The notes: generated from the sequence alone by a model not told the origin. DNA of 48,227 bases from Rhodothermia bacterium (GCA_030428385.1 JAUIDY010000036.1:1-48227), one strand, 5' to 3'; counted from the first letter of the stretch, positions 17,008 through 27,777 are shown. Made by a program: numbers and translations.

Positions 17008-19881
17008 ATGCCCATCGACCTGCGCCCCACGGACCGCTTTGTCGACCGCCACATCGGACCCTCCGACGCCGAAATCCGCGATATGCTCGACACGCTCGGG
17101 CTCGATAGCCTCGACGCACTCATTGCGCAAACCATTCCGGCGGCCATCCGCACGGCCCACCCGCTAAACCTGCCCCCGGCCCGCGCCGAAAGCGTCTTGC
17201 TGAATGAGTTGCAGGAGATCGCTGCACAAAATCAGGTGTACCGTTCGTTTATCGGCATGGGTTATCACGACACCGTGACGCCGCCCGTTATTCAGCGCAA
17301 CATCCTCGAAAACCCCAACTGGTACACCCAGTACACGCCCTATCAGGCCGAGATTTCGCAGGGCCGACTGGAAGCGCTTCTTAACTACCAAACGATGGTG
17401 ATCGACCTGACCGGCATGGAGATCGCCAACGCCTCGCTTCTCGACGAAGGCACTGCCGCCGCCGAGGCCATGATGATGCTGCAACGGACGACGAGGCGCA
17501 ACGACCGCACGACGTTTTTTGTCTCGGAAGACTGCCACCCGCAGACCATCGCCGTGGTGGAAGCCCGTGCCGAACCGATTGGCGTACGCGTGGTGGTGGG
17601 TGACCATCGCACCTTTGCTTTTAGCGACGATGTCTTTGGCGCGCTGGTGCAATATCCTGCCACGGACGGGGCCATCCACGGCTACGCCGCCTTCTGCGAC
17701 ATGGCGCACGCCAACGATGCCTACGTGGTCGTCGCCGCTGACCTGCTGGCACTGACGCTGCTCACCCCACCGGGCGAGTTTGGGGCCGACGTGGCGGTGG
17801 GCAACACCCAGCGCTTCGGGGTACCGCTGGGCTATGGCGGTCCGCACGCCGCCTATTTTGCCACCAAAGAAGCCTTCAAGCGGCAGGTGCCCGGTCGCAT
17901 CATCGGTGTAACGATAGATGCTGACGGCAATTCTGCCCTGCGCATGGCCCTGCAAACCCGCGAGCAGCACATCCGGCGCGACAAGGCCACCTCGAATATT
18001 TGCACCGCGCAGGTCCTGCTCGCTGTGATGGCGGGCGCCTACGCCGTCTATCACGGCCCCGATGGTCTCAAAGCCATCGCCGCGCGGGTGCATACCCTCA
18101 CCAAGCTCCTGGCAACAGGCCTCGCTGAACTCGGGCACACGATTCGCCACAAATACTATTTCGACACCCTGCGCGTCGACCTCCAGGGACTTGATGCCGA
18201 GGCAATCCACCGCACCGCCGACGAAAACCGCGTCAACCTGCGCTATTTTGAAGATGGCTCTATCGGCATTGCGCTGGATGAAACCACCAGCGCCGACGAC
18301 CTGGAAACGCTGCTTCGTATCTTCGGCGGCTCCAACGGGCGCAGCCTCGACCTGAACACACTCGCCGAGGCCGTCGAGCCGGGCTTCGTTCATCACCTCG
18401 CCCGCACGAGCGACTACCTGACGCACCCGGTCTTCCACCGCTATCGCTCTGAGACAGAGATGATGCGGTACCTGCAGGGGCTCGCCAGCCGCGACCTCTC
18501 GTTGACCACGAGCATGATTCCGCTCGGCTCGTGCACGATGAAACTCAACGCTGCCGCCGAACTCCTGCCGATCACTTGGGGCGGCTTCAACAAACTGCAC
18601 CCGTTTGTGCCTGCCACACAAGCAAAGGGCTACCAACGGATTGTGCACGACCTCGAAACGTGGCTCGCCGAAATCACCGGCTTCGATGCCTTCAGCCTGC
18701 AACCCAACAGCGGCGCGTCGGGCGAATACGCGGGACTGCTCGTCATCCGGGCCTACCACCGCAGCCGGGGCGACGACCACCGCACCGTCTGCCTCATCCC
18801 GCAGTCGGCACACGGCACCAACCCCGCCAGCGCCGTGATGGCGGGCATGACGGTGGTGCCCATCAAAACCGACGACCACGGCAACATCGACCTTGACGAC
18901 CTGACCGCCAAGGCAGAGAAAAACGCCGATAACCTCGCCGCGCTGATGGTGACGTATCCGTCTACCCACGGCGTCTTTGAGCCCCACATCCGCGACGTGT
19001 GCGACGTGGTGCATGCCCACGGCGGGCAGGTGTACATGGACGGCGCCAACATGAACGCGCAGGTGGGCCTGTGCCGCCCCGGCGACTTTGGGGCCGACGT
19101 GTGCCATCTGAACCTGCACAAGACCTTTGCCATCCCGCACGGCGGCGGCGGCCCCGGCATGGGCCCGATTGGCGCTGCTGCCCACCTCGCGCCATTCCTC
19201 CCCGGCCACCCGGTGGTAACAACAGGTGGCACCGAAGCGATTGGTCCGGTGGCAGCAGCTCCGTTTGGCAGCGCTAGTATCTTGCTCATCTCGTGGGCCT
19301 ACATTGCCATGCTCGGCCCCGATGGGCTGACCAAAGCCTCGCAGATCGCCATTCTCAACGCCAACTACATCGCCCGGCGGCTGCGGGCACACTACGACAT
19401 CGTCTACACCGGCAAAAACGACCGCGTGGCACACGAGTTTATCCTCGACCTGCGGGCGCTGCGCCGCGACACCAAGCTGACCGAAGTGGACGTGGCCAAG
19501 CGGCTGATGGACTACGGCTACCATGCCCCGACGATGAGTTGGCCCGTGGTGGGTACGATGATGATTGAGCCAACCGAGAGCGAAAGCAAAGCCGAACTCG
19601 ACCGCTTCATCGAGGCGATGACGCTGATCCGCGACGAGATCCGTGAGGTGGAGTTGGGCCTCGCCCACGCCGAAGACAACGTGCTGCACAACGCCCCACA
19701 CACCGCCCCGATGGTCGTCAACGATACCTGGGACCAGCCGTATTCCCGCTCAAAAGCTGCCTTCCCGGCACCGTGGCTTCAGGAACGCAAGTTCTGGCCC
19801 AGCGTCCGCCGCGTAGACGACGCCCACGGTGACCGCAACCTCGTTTGCGCCTGCCCGCCCATGGAAGCCTACGCCGTGTAG
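17008..19881 (+). CDS. gcvP: glycine dehydrogenase (decarboxylating), P protein
   Basis: GcvP is the PLP enzyme of the glycine cleavage system; it decarboxylates glycine and passes the aminomethyl group to lipoyl-GcvH. At 957 residues it is the single-chain form, not the split GcvPA/GcvPB. The start [17 protein letters not shown], the N-half [16 protein letters not shown] and the C-half [20 protein letters not shown] (PLP lysine at residue 705) are all intact. gcvT and gcvH are not adjacent. The last 25 codons are repeated 738 bases downstream, beyond hepT-mntA. Confidence 0.97.
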   Translation: MPIDLRPTDRFVDRHIGPSDAEIRDMLDTLGLDSLDALIAQTIPAAIRTAHPLNLPPARAESVLLNELQEIAAQNQVYRSFIGMGYHDTVTPPVIQRNILENPNWYTQYTPYQAEISQGRLEALLNYQTMVIDLTGMEIANASLLDEGTAAAEAMMMLQRTTRRNDRTTFFVSEDCHPQTIAVVEARAEPIGVRVVVGDHRTFAFSDDVFGALVQYPATDGAIHGYAAFCDMAHANDAYVVVAADLLALTLLTPPGEFGADVAVGNTQRFGVPLGYGGPHAAYFATKEAFKRQVPGRIIGVTIDADGNSALRMALQTREQHIRRDKATSNICTAQVLLAVMAGAYAVYHGPDGLKAIAARVHTLTKLLATGLAELGHTIRHKYYFDTLRVDLQGLDAEAIHRTADENRVNLRYFEDGSIGIALDETTSADDLETLLRIFGGSNGRSLDLNTLAEAVEPGFVHHLARTSDYLTHPVFHRYRSETEMMRYLQGLASRDLSLTTSMIPLGSCTMKLNAAAELLPITWGGFNKLHPFVPATQAKGYQRIVHDLETWLAEITGFDAFSLQPNSGASGEYAGLLVIRAYHRSRGDDHRTVCLIPQSAHGTNPASAVMAGMTVVPIKTDDHGNIDLDDLTAKAEKNADNLAALMVTYPSTHGVFEPHIRDVCDVVHAHGGQVYMDGANMNAQVGLCRPGDFGADVCHLNLHKTFAIPHGGGGPGMGPIGAAAHLAPFLPGHPVVTTGGTEAIGPVAAAPFGSASILLISWAYIAMLGPDGLTKASQIAILNANYIARRLRAHYDIVYTGKNDRVAHEFILDLRALRRDTKLTEVDVAKRLMDYGYHAPTMSWPVVGTMMIEPTESESKAELDRFIEAMTLIRDEIREVELGLAHAEDNVLHNAPHTAPMVVNDTWDQPYSRSKAAFPAPWLQERKFWPSVRRVDDAHGDRNLVCACPPMEAYAV
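19799..19874 (+). repeat. gcvP-tail direct repeat, left copy
   Basis: These 76 bases at the gcvP 3' end match 20537-20612 with two differences, both synonymous in the gcvP frame. They flank hepT-mntA as a direct repeat. Confidence 0.9.
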
Positions 19882-19908
19882 TCATCTCCCTCAAGCAAAG
19901 CCGTACCT

Positions 19909-20250
19909 ATGAAAACGGCCCCGTTTTACCTTGCCCATATTCACGATCAAGCTAGCTATCTGCTGGAGTCATCAAAGGGGTTAACCAAAGCGGAATTTCT
20001 GAGCAATCGGACACTTATCCTCGCCTTTGAACGTAGTCTGGAAATCATCGGCGAGGCTGTAGGAAAACTGGACGACGATTTTAAGGAAGCCCACCCACAT
20101 ATCCCCTGGGTTAAGATTCGTGGACTTCGGAATATTGTCGCTCATGTATATTGGGCCGTAGATTATGACATCATATGGAATGTCATAACCACTGAAATCC
20201 CTGTGTTCAAAGAGCAAATCGAGGCGCTTTTGCCTCCGGACAATGGATAA
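19909..20250 (+). CDS. hepT: HepT-like HEPN ribonuclease toxin
   Basis: The 113-residue protein is a HEPN-domain toxin of the HepT/MntA type II-like (type VII) toxin-antitoxin class. The catalytic RX4HXY motif is exact: Arg74, Asn75, His79 and Tyr81 in GLRNIVAHVYW. In studied systems this site cleaves RNA, and the tyrosine is AMPylated by the partner MntA to silence it. The N-terminal helix (YLAHIHDQASYLLE) and the RTLILAFERSLEIIGEAV helix are typical. Its 3' end overlaps mntA by eight bases. It is more AT-rich than gcvP, suggesting acquisition. Confidence 0.92.
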   Translation: MKTAPFYLAHIHDQASYLLESSKGLTKAEFLSNRTLILAFERSLEIIGEAVGKLDDDFKEAHPHIPWVKIRGLRNIVAHVYWAVDYDIIWNVITTEIPVFKEQIEALLPPDNG

Positions 20251-20554
20251 ACAATTCGTCATCACCCAAGTCCGTGCACAGGAAGCAGCGCTTCGCGCAT
20301 TGGGCGTGCGCACGTTGGCCTTGTTTGGTTCATGGGCTACCAATCAGCAGCAAGCCGGAAGTGACGTGGATTTGCTTTACGAGTTTGAAGAAGGCGAGGC
20401 TACCCTGGACCATTTCCTTGATCTTTCCGATTTACTCGAAAAGACGCTCCAGCGCCCGGTAGATCTGGTCCCTGCAAAATATGTCAGTCCCCACCTGACA
20501 AAGCATATAGAACAGCACCTGATGCCTATTCTGGATCCAGCGTCCGCCGCGTAG
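20243..20554 (+). CDS. mntA: MntA-like minimal nucleotidyltransferase antitoxin
   Basis: The 103-residue product has the nucleotidyltransferase GSX10DXD motif (Gly29, Ser30, Asp41, Asp43) and a third acidic residue in RPVDLV (Asp74). MntA antitoxins transfer AMP to the HepT tyrosine. ATG 20243 overlaps hepT, the usual tight coupling. The last codons (PASAA and stop TAG) are read from the duplicated gcvP tail in another frame, so the natural C-terminus may have been replaced or trimmed at the junction. The protein keeps all catalytic residues and should be active. Confidence 0.9.
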   Translation: MDKQFVITQVRAQEAALRALGVRTLALFGSWATNQQQAGSDVDLLYEFEEGEATLDHFLDLSDLLEKTLQRPVDLVPAKYVSPHLTKHIEQHLMPILDPASAA

Positions 20555-20622
20555 ACGACGCCCACGGTGACCGCAACCTCGTCTGCGCCTGCCCGCCTAT
20601 GGAAGCCTACGCTACGTCTTAG
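20537..20622 (+). pseudogene. duplicated gcvP C-terminal fragment
   Basis: In the gcvP frame these bases encode the last 25 or so residues of GcvP ([14 protein letters not shown] and onward) and end AYATS-stop instead of AYAV-stop. Differences from the intact copy are mostly third-position changes. This is either the original 3' end displaced by an insertion or an imported allele. It has no start and is not a functional gene. Confidence 0.85.
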
Positions 20623-20717
20623 CGGAAACGTCCTTGCCTTGGCACCTATTCCAGAAACTATCGACATCAATGTAGGTAATTCAGAACGCCTTTTGCTCAA
20701 AGAATGCATTCCTCGAG

Positions 20718-22205
20718 ATGTTTAGCCCACAACGAAGTTCTCGAAAGCATTTGCCCTCCCATACTGCTCTTTTCGTAAACCAGAGCATTGAATACTATGT
20801 AGTCACGGCCCTACTTGGCGTTTGTATTTCTACGGCTGTAGTCACTTCTTGCTTTAGTCAGTCTGTCGAAACGATTCTTTTCCCCTTGGATTGGGATACC
20901 CCAAGCGCCACAACAATCGATATCAGTAATCAAAGGGTCGCTGTTTATGCACCCACCGATTCCCTTAGAGGATTGTTGATATTTGAGAAAAACATGCATA
21001 GTTGGGTACAAACATCGAGCATTCCCAACTCGCAATGGGGGCAAATTAACGATGGTCGAATCGTCACACAATGGACAGAAGGCGATACAGCAGGTGTTTA
21101 TATCTATCAGTCGAATGGCGCAGATTGGTCAGAGGAAGCCCGATTTATCTCCGAGGAGTTCAATGATCCACCCTATGCCCTTTCCTTGGAGGGTAATCGT
21201 CTCGTAATCGGTGCCCCTCACGAGCACCTTGACGGGTTTTGGAGGGGAACAGTTCGAATTTTTGAGTTTGACGGAGAATCGTGGGTACAAACCACACAAC
21301 TCTTTCAAGAGCAGCCAGTGGATCAAGCATTCTTTGGATCAGGCGTTGCCCTCAACGGTGATCGCCTTGCTGTAGGTGCCCAGGGTGTTGAGAAAATTTA
21401 TTTATTTGAGCACAATGGGACGGAATGGATACACGTTTCAGAACTGGTTGGTCATGATGACACGAATGGATCTGGCTTTGGAGGCGGAATTGCTTTTGCA
21501 GGAGATTACCTTGTCGCCGGTGCTCCGGGACCAACTTCTCCCAAAAGAAATGGGGCCGCCTATGTTTTTGAACGAACCCCTACAGGCTGGCATGAAGCCG
21601 CAAAGCTGGTAGGCGATGATCTAGCTACTTCACTCTACTTTGGTTCGGACGTTTCGCTTAGTGGAGCGAGCCTTGCAATAGGGGCTAGAGGGCGAAGAGA
21701 ACACCCTCATGGTGCCGTTTATGTGTACTCCCGCCAAAGGGGTCATTGGGAGTTGACCGAGCGCGTGATACCGAGCGATGGAGCATATAATTTTGGCTCA
21801 TCTGTTGTTCTTGAAGATAATCTGTTGGGGGTTGTTGCATTTGCTACACTTGACTTATTGATGTCAGGAGTGACAGGGGCGGCGTACCTGTATGAGTTAG
21901 CTGAAATTTCCGTAGATACTGGATTACCTACTGAAAGCATTCCTGTCCCAATCCTTCATAACCCATACCCCAATCCTTCGTCGGGCAACACAGTCATTTC
22001 TTATCACCTTGCCGAGCCAGGACACATAAATCTTGAGATTTTTGATGTGTTGGGCCGACGCGTGAATACTCTCATTAATGAATTTCAATCTCTGGGTCTA
22101 CATCGGATAGAATGGAGAGGAGATAATTTGCCGCCAGGCATCTATTTCTGCCGCCTCAAAACACCAAATCAAACACTATCCCGAATAATTGTGCTGAGGA
22201 GATAG
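20718..22205 (+). CDS. secreted FG-GAP-like beta-propeller protein with T9SS sorting domain
   Basis: The 495-residue protein has an N-terminal signal or anchor region (YYVVTALLGVCISTAVV), then six or seven repeats of about 50 residues with the form GDRLAVGAQG, YLFEHNGTEW, GDYLVAGAPG and AYVFERTPTGW. Such FG-GAP/integrin-alpha-like repeats make beta-propellers. The last 85 residues (HNPYPNPSSGNTVISYHL to the end) are a T9SS type A sorting domain, so it is exported and surface-attached or released. It is unrelated in its tail to the YPNPFNPES group at 28-43 kb. Base composition is visibly more AT-rich than neighbours, consistent with horizontal origin. Confidence 0.85.
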   Translation: MFSPQRSSRKHLPSHTALFVNQSIEYYVVTALLGVCISTAVVTSCFSQSVETILFPLDWDTPSATTIDISNQRVAVYAPTDSLRGLLIFEKNMHSWVQTSSIPNSQWGQINDGRIVTQWTEGDTAGVYIYQSNGADWSEEARFISEEFNDPPYALSLEGNRLVIGAPHEHLDGFWRGTVRIFEFDGESWVQTTQLFQEQPVDQAFFGSGVALNGDRLAVGAQGVEKIYLFEHNGTEWIHVSELVGHDDTNGSGFGGGIAFAGDYLVAGAPGPTSPKRNGAAYVFERTPTGWHEAAKLVGDDLATSLYFGSDVSLSGASLAIGARGRREHPHGAVYVYSRQRGHWELTERVIPSDGAYNFGSSVVLEDNLLGVVAFATLDLLMSGVTGAAYLYELAEISVDTGLPTESIPVPILHNPYPNPSSGNTVISYHLAEPGHINLEIFDVLGRRVNTLINEFQSLGLHRIEWRGDNLPPGIYFCRLKTPNQTLSRIIVLRR

Positions 22206-22446
22206 ACAATTATGCTCTATCTCCTGCCATTCTCCAGTGGATGTCTACGCGACTTCGTCGCCTGCTTCTGAGACCAAAAACTTGGATGCTTGCCCCTGCA
22301 CTTTCCAGTGCCGCCGTGATGCTTCTCCTTTCACTTCTACCCAGGTCACTTTGCAAGTTTATCACATTCTTTGTTGCAACATTATTTGTTTAAACGAATA
22401 TATTATACACAACGTTATTCACCTCCTCACCAAGACCTCAACGACC

Positions 22447-22800
22447 ATGAGCTTGCAGCATAAACTGGACGAACTGAATCGCATGATCCTTCAAGGCGAT
22501 ATCCTGAATGCCTTTGAAAAATTTTACGCCGACGATGTGGTGATGACCGACATGGGTCAGGAGCCGCGTGTGGGCAAAGACGCCAACCGTGCGTTTGAAA
22601 CCGCCTTCGTCAATGGCCTCACCGAGTTTCGCGGAGCCGAGCTTATCAGCACGGTCGTGGATGAAGAACAGGGCCTCACCATGTCGGAGTGGTTCTTCGA
22701 TTACACCCACAAAGACTGGGGCGACCAGACCTACCAGCAAGTGGCCGTCCAGCGTTGGAAAGACGGACAGATCGTGGATGAACGGTTCTACCATCCGTAG
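22447..22800 (+). CDS. NTF2-like/SnoaL-like fold protein
   Basis: The 117-residue product from ATG 22447 has the cone-shaped NTF2-like layout: LQHKLDELNRMILQGDILNAFEKFYADDVVM, PRVGKDANRAFETAF and a C-terminal QQVAVQRWKDGQIVDERFYH strand pair. Members include isomerases, lyases and ligand-binding proteins; none can be assigned here. A longer frame from 22237 adds 70 residues without family character. The upstream 240 bases are AT-rich and may hold the promoter. Confidence 0.75.
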   Translation: MSLQHKLDELNRMILQGDILNAFEKFYADDVVMTDMGQEPRVGKDANRAFETAFVNGLTEFRGAELISTVVDEEQGLTMSEWFFDYTHKDWGDQTYQQVAVQRWKDGQIVDERFYHP

Positions 22801-22823
22801 GCCTCCACCTTCCTTATTCTGAG

Positions 22824-22860
22824 GGCTCCGTTTCGCTTCGGCGGGCGGGGCCTTCTTTAT
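22824..22860 (+). terminator. possible terminator
   Basis: GGCTCCG (22824-22830) can pair with CGGGGCC (22846-22852), with one G-T pair, followed by TTCTTTATTTTT. It lies just after the NTF2-like gene. The stem is imperfect. Confidence 0.45.
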
Positions 22861-22933
22861 TTTTATCCGCTTCGTGTGGTAACACAGCCCTGTGGATTAA
22901 CACCCACCACCGAATTTTATCATCATCGTGATC

Positions 22934-23275
22934 ATGTGGGAAACGATTCAAACGTGGTTTTTGGGCCTCGGCGCGGAATACGGCGTCAACCCCCTCATCT
23001 TTGGCTCCATCTATGTGGGCGCTATTCCGTTCTTTTCGGCCAGCGTGGCGTGGTTGATCCGCAACTACCGACGCGGAAAATCGATTGTGGCTCCGGCCTT
23101 GCTGGCTGGTTTTTTCTTTATTTCGGCGTATCTGTACCTGCTCGTGGCCGGGCAGAACATCCCGTGGTGGGTCTATGGCGTCGTGGTCCTGATGGTACTC
23201 TTCGGTATCTATTCCACCGTGCAGAAAATCCGCACCGGCATTGCGGCACCCTCCGAGGAAGCTCCGCCGTCCTGA
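22934..23275 (+). CDS. small membrane protein paired with flavoprotein gene
   Basis: The 113-residue protein has three membrane helices (about residues 21-42, 53-72 and 75-96) with a basic NYRRGK loop after the first. The form NPLIFGSIYVGAIPFFSASVAWLIRN recurs, in my memory of related genomes, next to mercuric-reductase-like genes. Its stop is 36 bases before the flavoprotein start, so the two probably form an operon. Function unknown; an electron-transfer or substrate-handling partner of the reductase is possible. Confidence 0.75.
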   Translation: MWETIQTWFLGLGAEYGVNPLIFGSIYVGAIPFFSASVAWLIRNYRRGKSIVAPALLAGFFFISAYLYLLVAGQNIPWWVYGVVVLMVLFGIYSTVQKIRTGIAAPSEEAPPS

Positions 23276-23311
23276 CCCTCTTCCCTCTTCCCACAAACCT
23301 CTTCCCTCCCC

Positions 23312-24784
23312 ATGGCTTACGACTTTGATATGATCGTCATCGGTGGTGGTGCGGCGGGGCTCACGGCCTCGGGCATCAGCGCCAGCTTCGGCGCAAAGAC
23401 GCTGATGATCGAGCGGCACAAGTTGGGCGGGGATTGTACCTGGACGGGCTGCGTGCCGAGCAAAACGCTGCTGAAAAGTGCCAAGGTGGTCCACCAAACC
23501 CGCACCGCCAGCCACTACGGCCTCTTCGACCAATCGCCCACGTTCGACTTCGGCGCGATGATGCGGTACCTTCGTCAGATCCGCGAAGACGTGTATGACG
23601 AGGCCGACGATCCGAAGATTTACGAGGACATGGGGATCACGGTGCGAACGGGCAGCGCGGCGTTTGTAGATGCCCACACCATCGAGCTTACCGATGGCAA
23701 GACCACTGAGCGGATCAGCGGACGGTTTTTTATGATCGGGGCGGGAGCGCGCGCCTTGGTGCCCCCCATCGCCGGGCTCGATCAGGTGCCCTACCTCACC
23801 AACGAAACGCTCTTTGAGCTAAACGAACAACCCCGCCGCCTCGCCATCATCGGCGCAGGCCCCATCGGCAGCGAAATGGCGCAGGCTTTTGCCCGCCTTG
23901 GCTCGCAGGTGACCGTCTTCGACCGAGGGGACGGGCTTTTGCAGCGAGACGACCCCGAACTCACCCAGATGCTGCAACAGGTCCTCGAACAGGAAGGCGT
24001 GCGCTACCACTTTAACGCCTCGGTCAAGGCTGTACGCCAAATCGATGGAGGCATCAGCATAGAAGCCGAGGTGACGGGACAACGGCTCTACATCGAAGCC
24101 GATGCCCTGCTCCTCGCTACGGGACGTACAGCGAACGTAGACACGCTCAACCTTGACGCGGCGTGCGTAGCCTACACGCCACGCGGCATAACGGTGAATG
24201 ACCGCTGCCGGACCAACGTGCGCCATATCTATGCAGCGGGCGACATCACGGGGCGGTATCAGTTTACCCACATGAGCGAGCACATGGCGAAGGTGGCCGT
24301 GACCAATGCGATCCTCAAACTGCCTATGAAGATCGACGCCAAGCATGTGCCCTGGGTGACGTTTACCGATCCGGAACTGGGGCATGTAGGCGCGACCGAG
24401 CAGCAACTCAAAGAAGCAGGCACCCGCTACGCCGTGTACCGCTTTCCCTACACCAAGGTGGACCGGGCCGTTACCGAAAGCGAAGCGACAGGCTTGATTA
24501 AGGTGTATGCCAAGGCGTGGAACGGCAAAATCCTGGGCGTCGACATCCTGGGCACGAGCGCAGGCGAGTTGATCAGCGAATACGCCCTGGCGATGCGCAA
24601 CGGCATCACCCTGCGCCAGATCGCCGACACCATCCATCCGTATCCGACCTATGGCCTCGCTGTGCGACGCGCCGCCGACCAGTGGTACGCCCGCAAGCAA
24701 TCCACCACCTTCACGCGGCTGCTACAGAAAGTGTTTGGCTACCGGGGGCCTGTGATTGCGCCCGACCGCGACCGGATTGTGTAG
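23312..24784 (+). CDS. mercuric reductase-like FAD/NAD(P)-disulfide oxidoreductase
   Basis: The 490-residue flavoprotein has an FAD-binding start (DMIVIGGGAAGLTASGIS), the redox-active disulfide GGDCTWTGCVPSK at about residue 45, an NAD(P) motif IIGAGPIGSEMAQAFARLG near 185, a second FAD motif YAAGDIT near 305, and the C-terminal dimer domain ending in HPYPTYGLA. It lacks the N-terminal metal-binding domain and the C-terminal vicinal cysteines of true MerA, so mercury reduction is unlikely. It may reduce a disulfide or quinone-like substrate. Its final 14 coding bases recur at 25507-25520. Confidence 0.9.
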   Translation: MAYDFDMIVIGGGAAGLTASGISASFGAKTLMIERHKLGGDCTWTGCVPSKTLLKSAKVVHQTRTASHYGLFDQSPTFDFGAMMRYLRQIREDVYDEADDPKIYEDMGITVRTGSAAFVDAHTIELTDGKTTERISGRFFMIGAGARALVPPIAGLDQVPYLTNETLFELNEQPRRLAIIGAGPIGSEMAQAFARLGSQVTVFDRGDGLLQRDDPELTQMLQQVLEQEGVRYHFNASVKAVRQIDGGISIEAEVTGQRLYIEADALLLATGRTANVDTLNLDAACVAYTPRGITVNDRCRTNVRHIYAAGDITGRYQFTHMSEHMAKVAVTNAILKLPMKIDAKHVPWVTFTDPELGHVGATEQQLKEAGTRYAVYRFPYTKVDRAVTESEATGLIKVYAKAWNGKILGVDILGTSAGELISEYALAMRNGITLRQIADTIHPYPTYGLAVRRAADQWYARKQSTTFTRLLQKVFGYRGPVIAPDRDRIV

Positions 24785-24894
24785 CTTGGCGGAATGCTCC
24801 GTTTTATGTTGCCCTTTTTTTTTCGTCATGCCAGACCTCATGGATGTGATCTGGGATTATGGCACTTCCTCAATGCCGTGCTGAGGCAACACCT

Positions 24895-24974
24895 TCAGCC
24901 AAAGGAGTTGTTTGTTCTTTCAGGGACGAAAGAACCAAAGTCCTGCCGCCTCCGAAACGCACGAACCCCGATCC
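24895..24974 (+). repeat. 80-bp internal direct repeat R (left)
   Basis: It aligns without gaps to 25426-25505. Shared words include AGCCAAAGGAG, GGACGAAAGA and CTGCCGCCTCCGA. It contains the first hairpin of the element. Confidence 0.8.
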
Positions 24975-25425
24975 AACCCCACCTACTCCGTACCCAATGG
25001 GCACAATAGCCCTAGCATCTTACACGCCCCGGTGCTTCCCATTGGCTAAACGCACCGGGGTTCCACCCACCGCGCCCATGCCACGAAGGCGGCACCGGTG
25101 CTCGATGTCACTGCTCCGCCAACCGACATGCCTTTGAATAGCAGCCTTGTCCGCACGTGGCACCAGCGTCCCATCCCCGGCCTGTGCTGCCGGAAGAAGC
25201 CCGTGCGTTTAGCCGGTGGGCGAGCAGCACCGCGGCTATTGAATTGCGACGCGTGTGCCGCCCAGCGGGTACGGATCGTGTGTTGGACGGGCTTCGTGGG
25301 ATTGGATGGGACAAGGCGTTTGGTCCTTTCCGCTGTGAAAGGACACAAAACCAGCAAGCCCGCCGGTGGCCAATGAGCTTCTTAACGAGCACCCACTTCC
25401 TGAAAAGAACGCTAGGGCAACGACC

Positions 25426-25505
25426 CAAGCCAAAGGAGATGTTGGTTCTTTGAAGGACGAAAGAGCCAACGTACTGCCGCCTCCGAGGCGCACGACCCCC
25501 GACCC
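25426..25505 (+). repeat. 80-bp internal direct repeat R' (right)
   Basis: Partner of 24895-24974 at a constant offset of 531 bases. It contains the third hairpin and ends at the element's right boundary. Confidence 0.8.
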
Positions 25506-25529
25506 GGACCGGATTGTGTAACGGCTATC

Positions 25530-26947
<1,418 letters not shown>

Positions 26948-26951
<4 letters not shown>

Positions 26952-27514
26952 GTGGCCTCGCCCGTCTCATGAGCCAACAGCCCGGTTTCATCGGGCGACG
27001 CGCCGCGCAGCACCGCTACCTGACGGATCAGCATCGCGAACCCTTGCAGCATCAGCAAGAGGAACGCAAGCGGGATGGCGGTTTTGATCGGATAGCGGGG
27101 CAGGCCGCCGGGGTCGGGCGACTGCTCAAGCAGTTCCCACGAATGCATCACAAAGGGCCAGGTGGCCCACAGCATCAGCGCACAAAATGGCAGCAGGAAA
27201 AGCACGGTGCCCAGCAGATTGATCCACGCCTGCCCCCGCGCCGAGAGCCGCCCGTAGAGCACATCCACCCGCACATGACGGTCGCGCTGCAACGTATAGG
27301 CCGCCCCTAACAAGAACACGAGGCTGAAGAGATACCACTGGAGTTCGAGGTACAGGTTGGAACTGAGCCCCAGGCCGGTGTAGCGGTCGAAGTACCGGGC
27401 GAGGGCGTTAAACGCGCCCAGCAGCACCATCGCCAGCGTCAGCCAACAGACGATGCGGCCCGTCCAAACACTCACGCGGTCGATACCCGATGCCAAACGA
27501 AGCCAACGATGCAT
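26948..27514 (-). CDS. dctQ: TRAP transporter small permease (DctQ)
   Basis: The 188-residue protein has four membrane helices and the DctQ signature of an early NALARYF and then LYLELQWYLFSLVFLLGAAYTLQRDRHVRVDVLY. DctQ forms a complex with DctM in the inner membrane. The gene precedes dctM and overlaps it by four bases. Its first 23 coding bases and three upstream bases are repeated at 28233-28258, beyond the DUF559 module, so the module probably separates dctQM from its native upstream region. Confidence 0.93.
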
Positions 27515-27517
27515 GGT
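27492..27517. repeat. 26-bp direct repeat, left copy (dctQ 5' end)
   Basis: GCCAAACGAAGCC followed by AACGATGCATGGT, identical to 28233-28258. The left copy includes the dctQ start codon on the minus strand. Confidence 0.9.
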
Positions 27518-27568
27518 AGCCGTTCAGGTAGATACTTCCATTGAGGGCAAAGCTGTTAAACTCACGTT

Positions 27569-27591
27569 CCCTCTCCCTTGATGGGAGAGGG
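27569..27591. repeat. REP palindrome, left end of DUF559 module
   Basis: CCCTCTCCC, five-base loop TTGAT, GGGAGAGGG; followed by CCAGGGTGAGGGTGAG. The orientation is opposite to the right-end copy at 28184. Confidence 0.85.
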
Positions 27592-27659
27592 CCAGGGTGA
27601 GGGTGAGATGTTCAACCGAGCCAGGCGCTGGCTTTGGCATATTTCCCCCCTCACGCTGA

Positions 27660-27680
27660 CTCTCTCCCGCCAGGAGAGAG
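27660..27680. repeat. REP-like palindrome inside DUF559 module
   Basis: CTCTCTCC, loop CGCCA, GGAGAGAG, preceded by CCCCTCACGCTGA. A variant of the same palindrome family, in the same orientation as the right-end copy. Confidence 0.75.
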
Positions 27681-27777
27681 CGCACCCATACTCGGGCAAA
27701 TGTCTCCAGAGACGAACACCTAGCGTTGGTATGAGGATGGGCAGTCATGACTACAGCGATAGCTTAAAGCATTTCTT

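Larger units (their letters stand above)
24784..25506. repeat. noncoding hairpin-rich dispersed element, 723 bp
   Basis: No real gene is visible here; all frames read as low-quality shadows. The block is flanked by 14-bp direct repeats of the flavoprotein tail (GACCGGATTGTGTA at 24770-24783 and 25507-25520). Inside are two 80-bp direct repeats, a segment shared with 13421-13486, and three hairpins of one type with base-pair changes that keep pairing: GTTCTTTC/GAAAGAAC at 24914-24935, GTCCTTTC/GAAAGGAC at 25323-25344, and GGTTCTTT/AAAGAGCC at 25444-25467. I read it as a mobile or formerly mobile noncoding element whose RNA structure is conserved. Confidence 0.65.

Noticed and set aside
16760-17167. 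135-codon frame starting after the pyrimidine tract upstream of gcvP
   Set aside because: It overlaps the gcvP start, and its residues after position 40 are a shadow of gcvP; no family resemblance.
23312-24784. True mercuric reductase (merA)
   Set aside because: No N-terminal metal-binding domain, no C-terminal vicinal cysteines and no mer genes nearby; only the flavoprotein core matches.
24859-25493. Several 80-110 codon frames on both strands in the hairpin element
   Set aside because: They overlap one another, have skewed composition, and coincide with direct repeats and hairpins.
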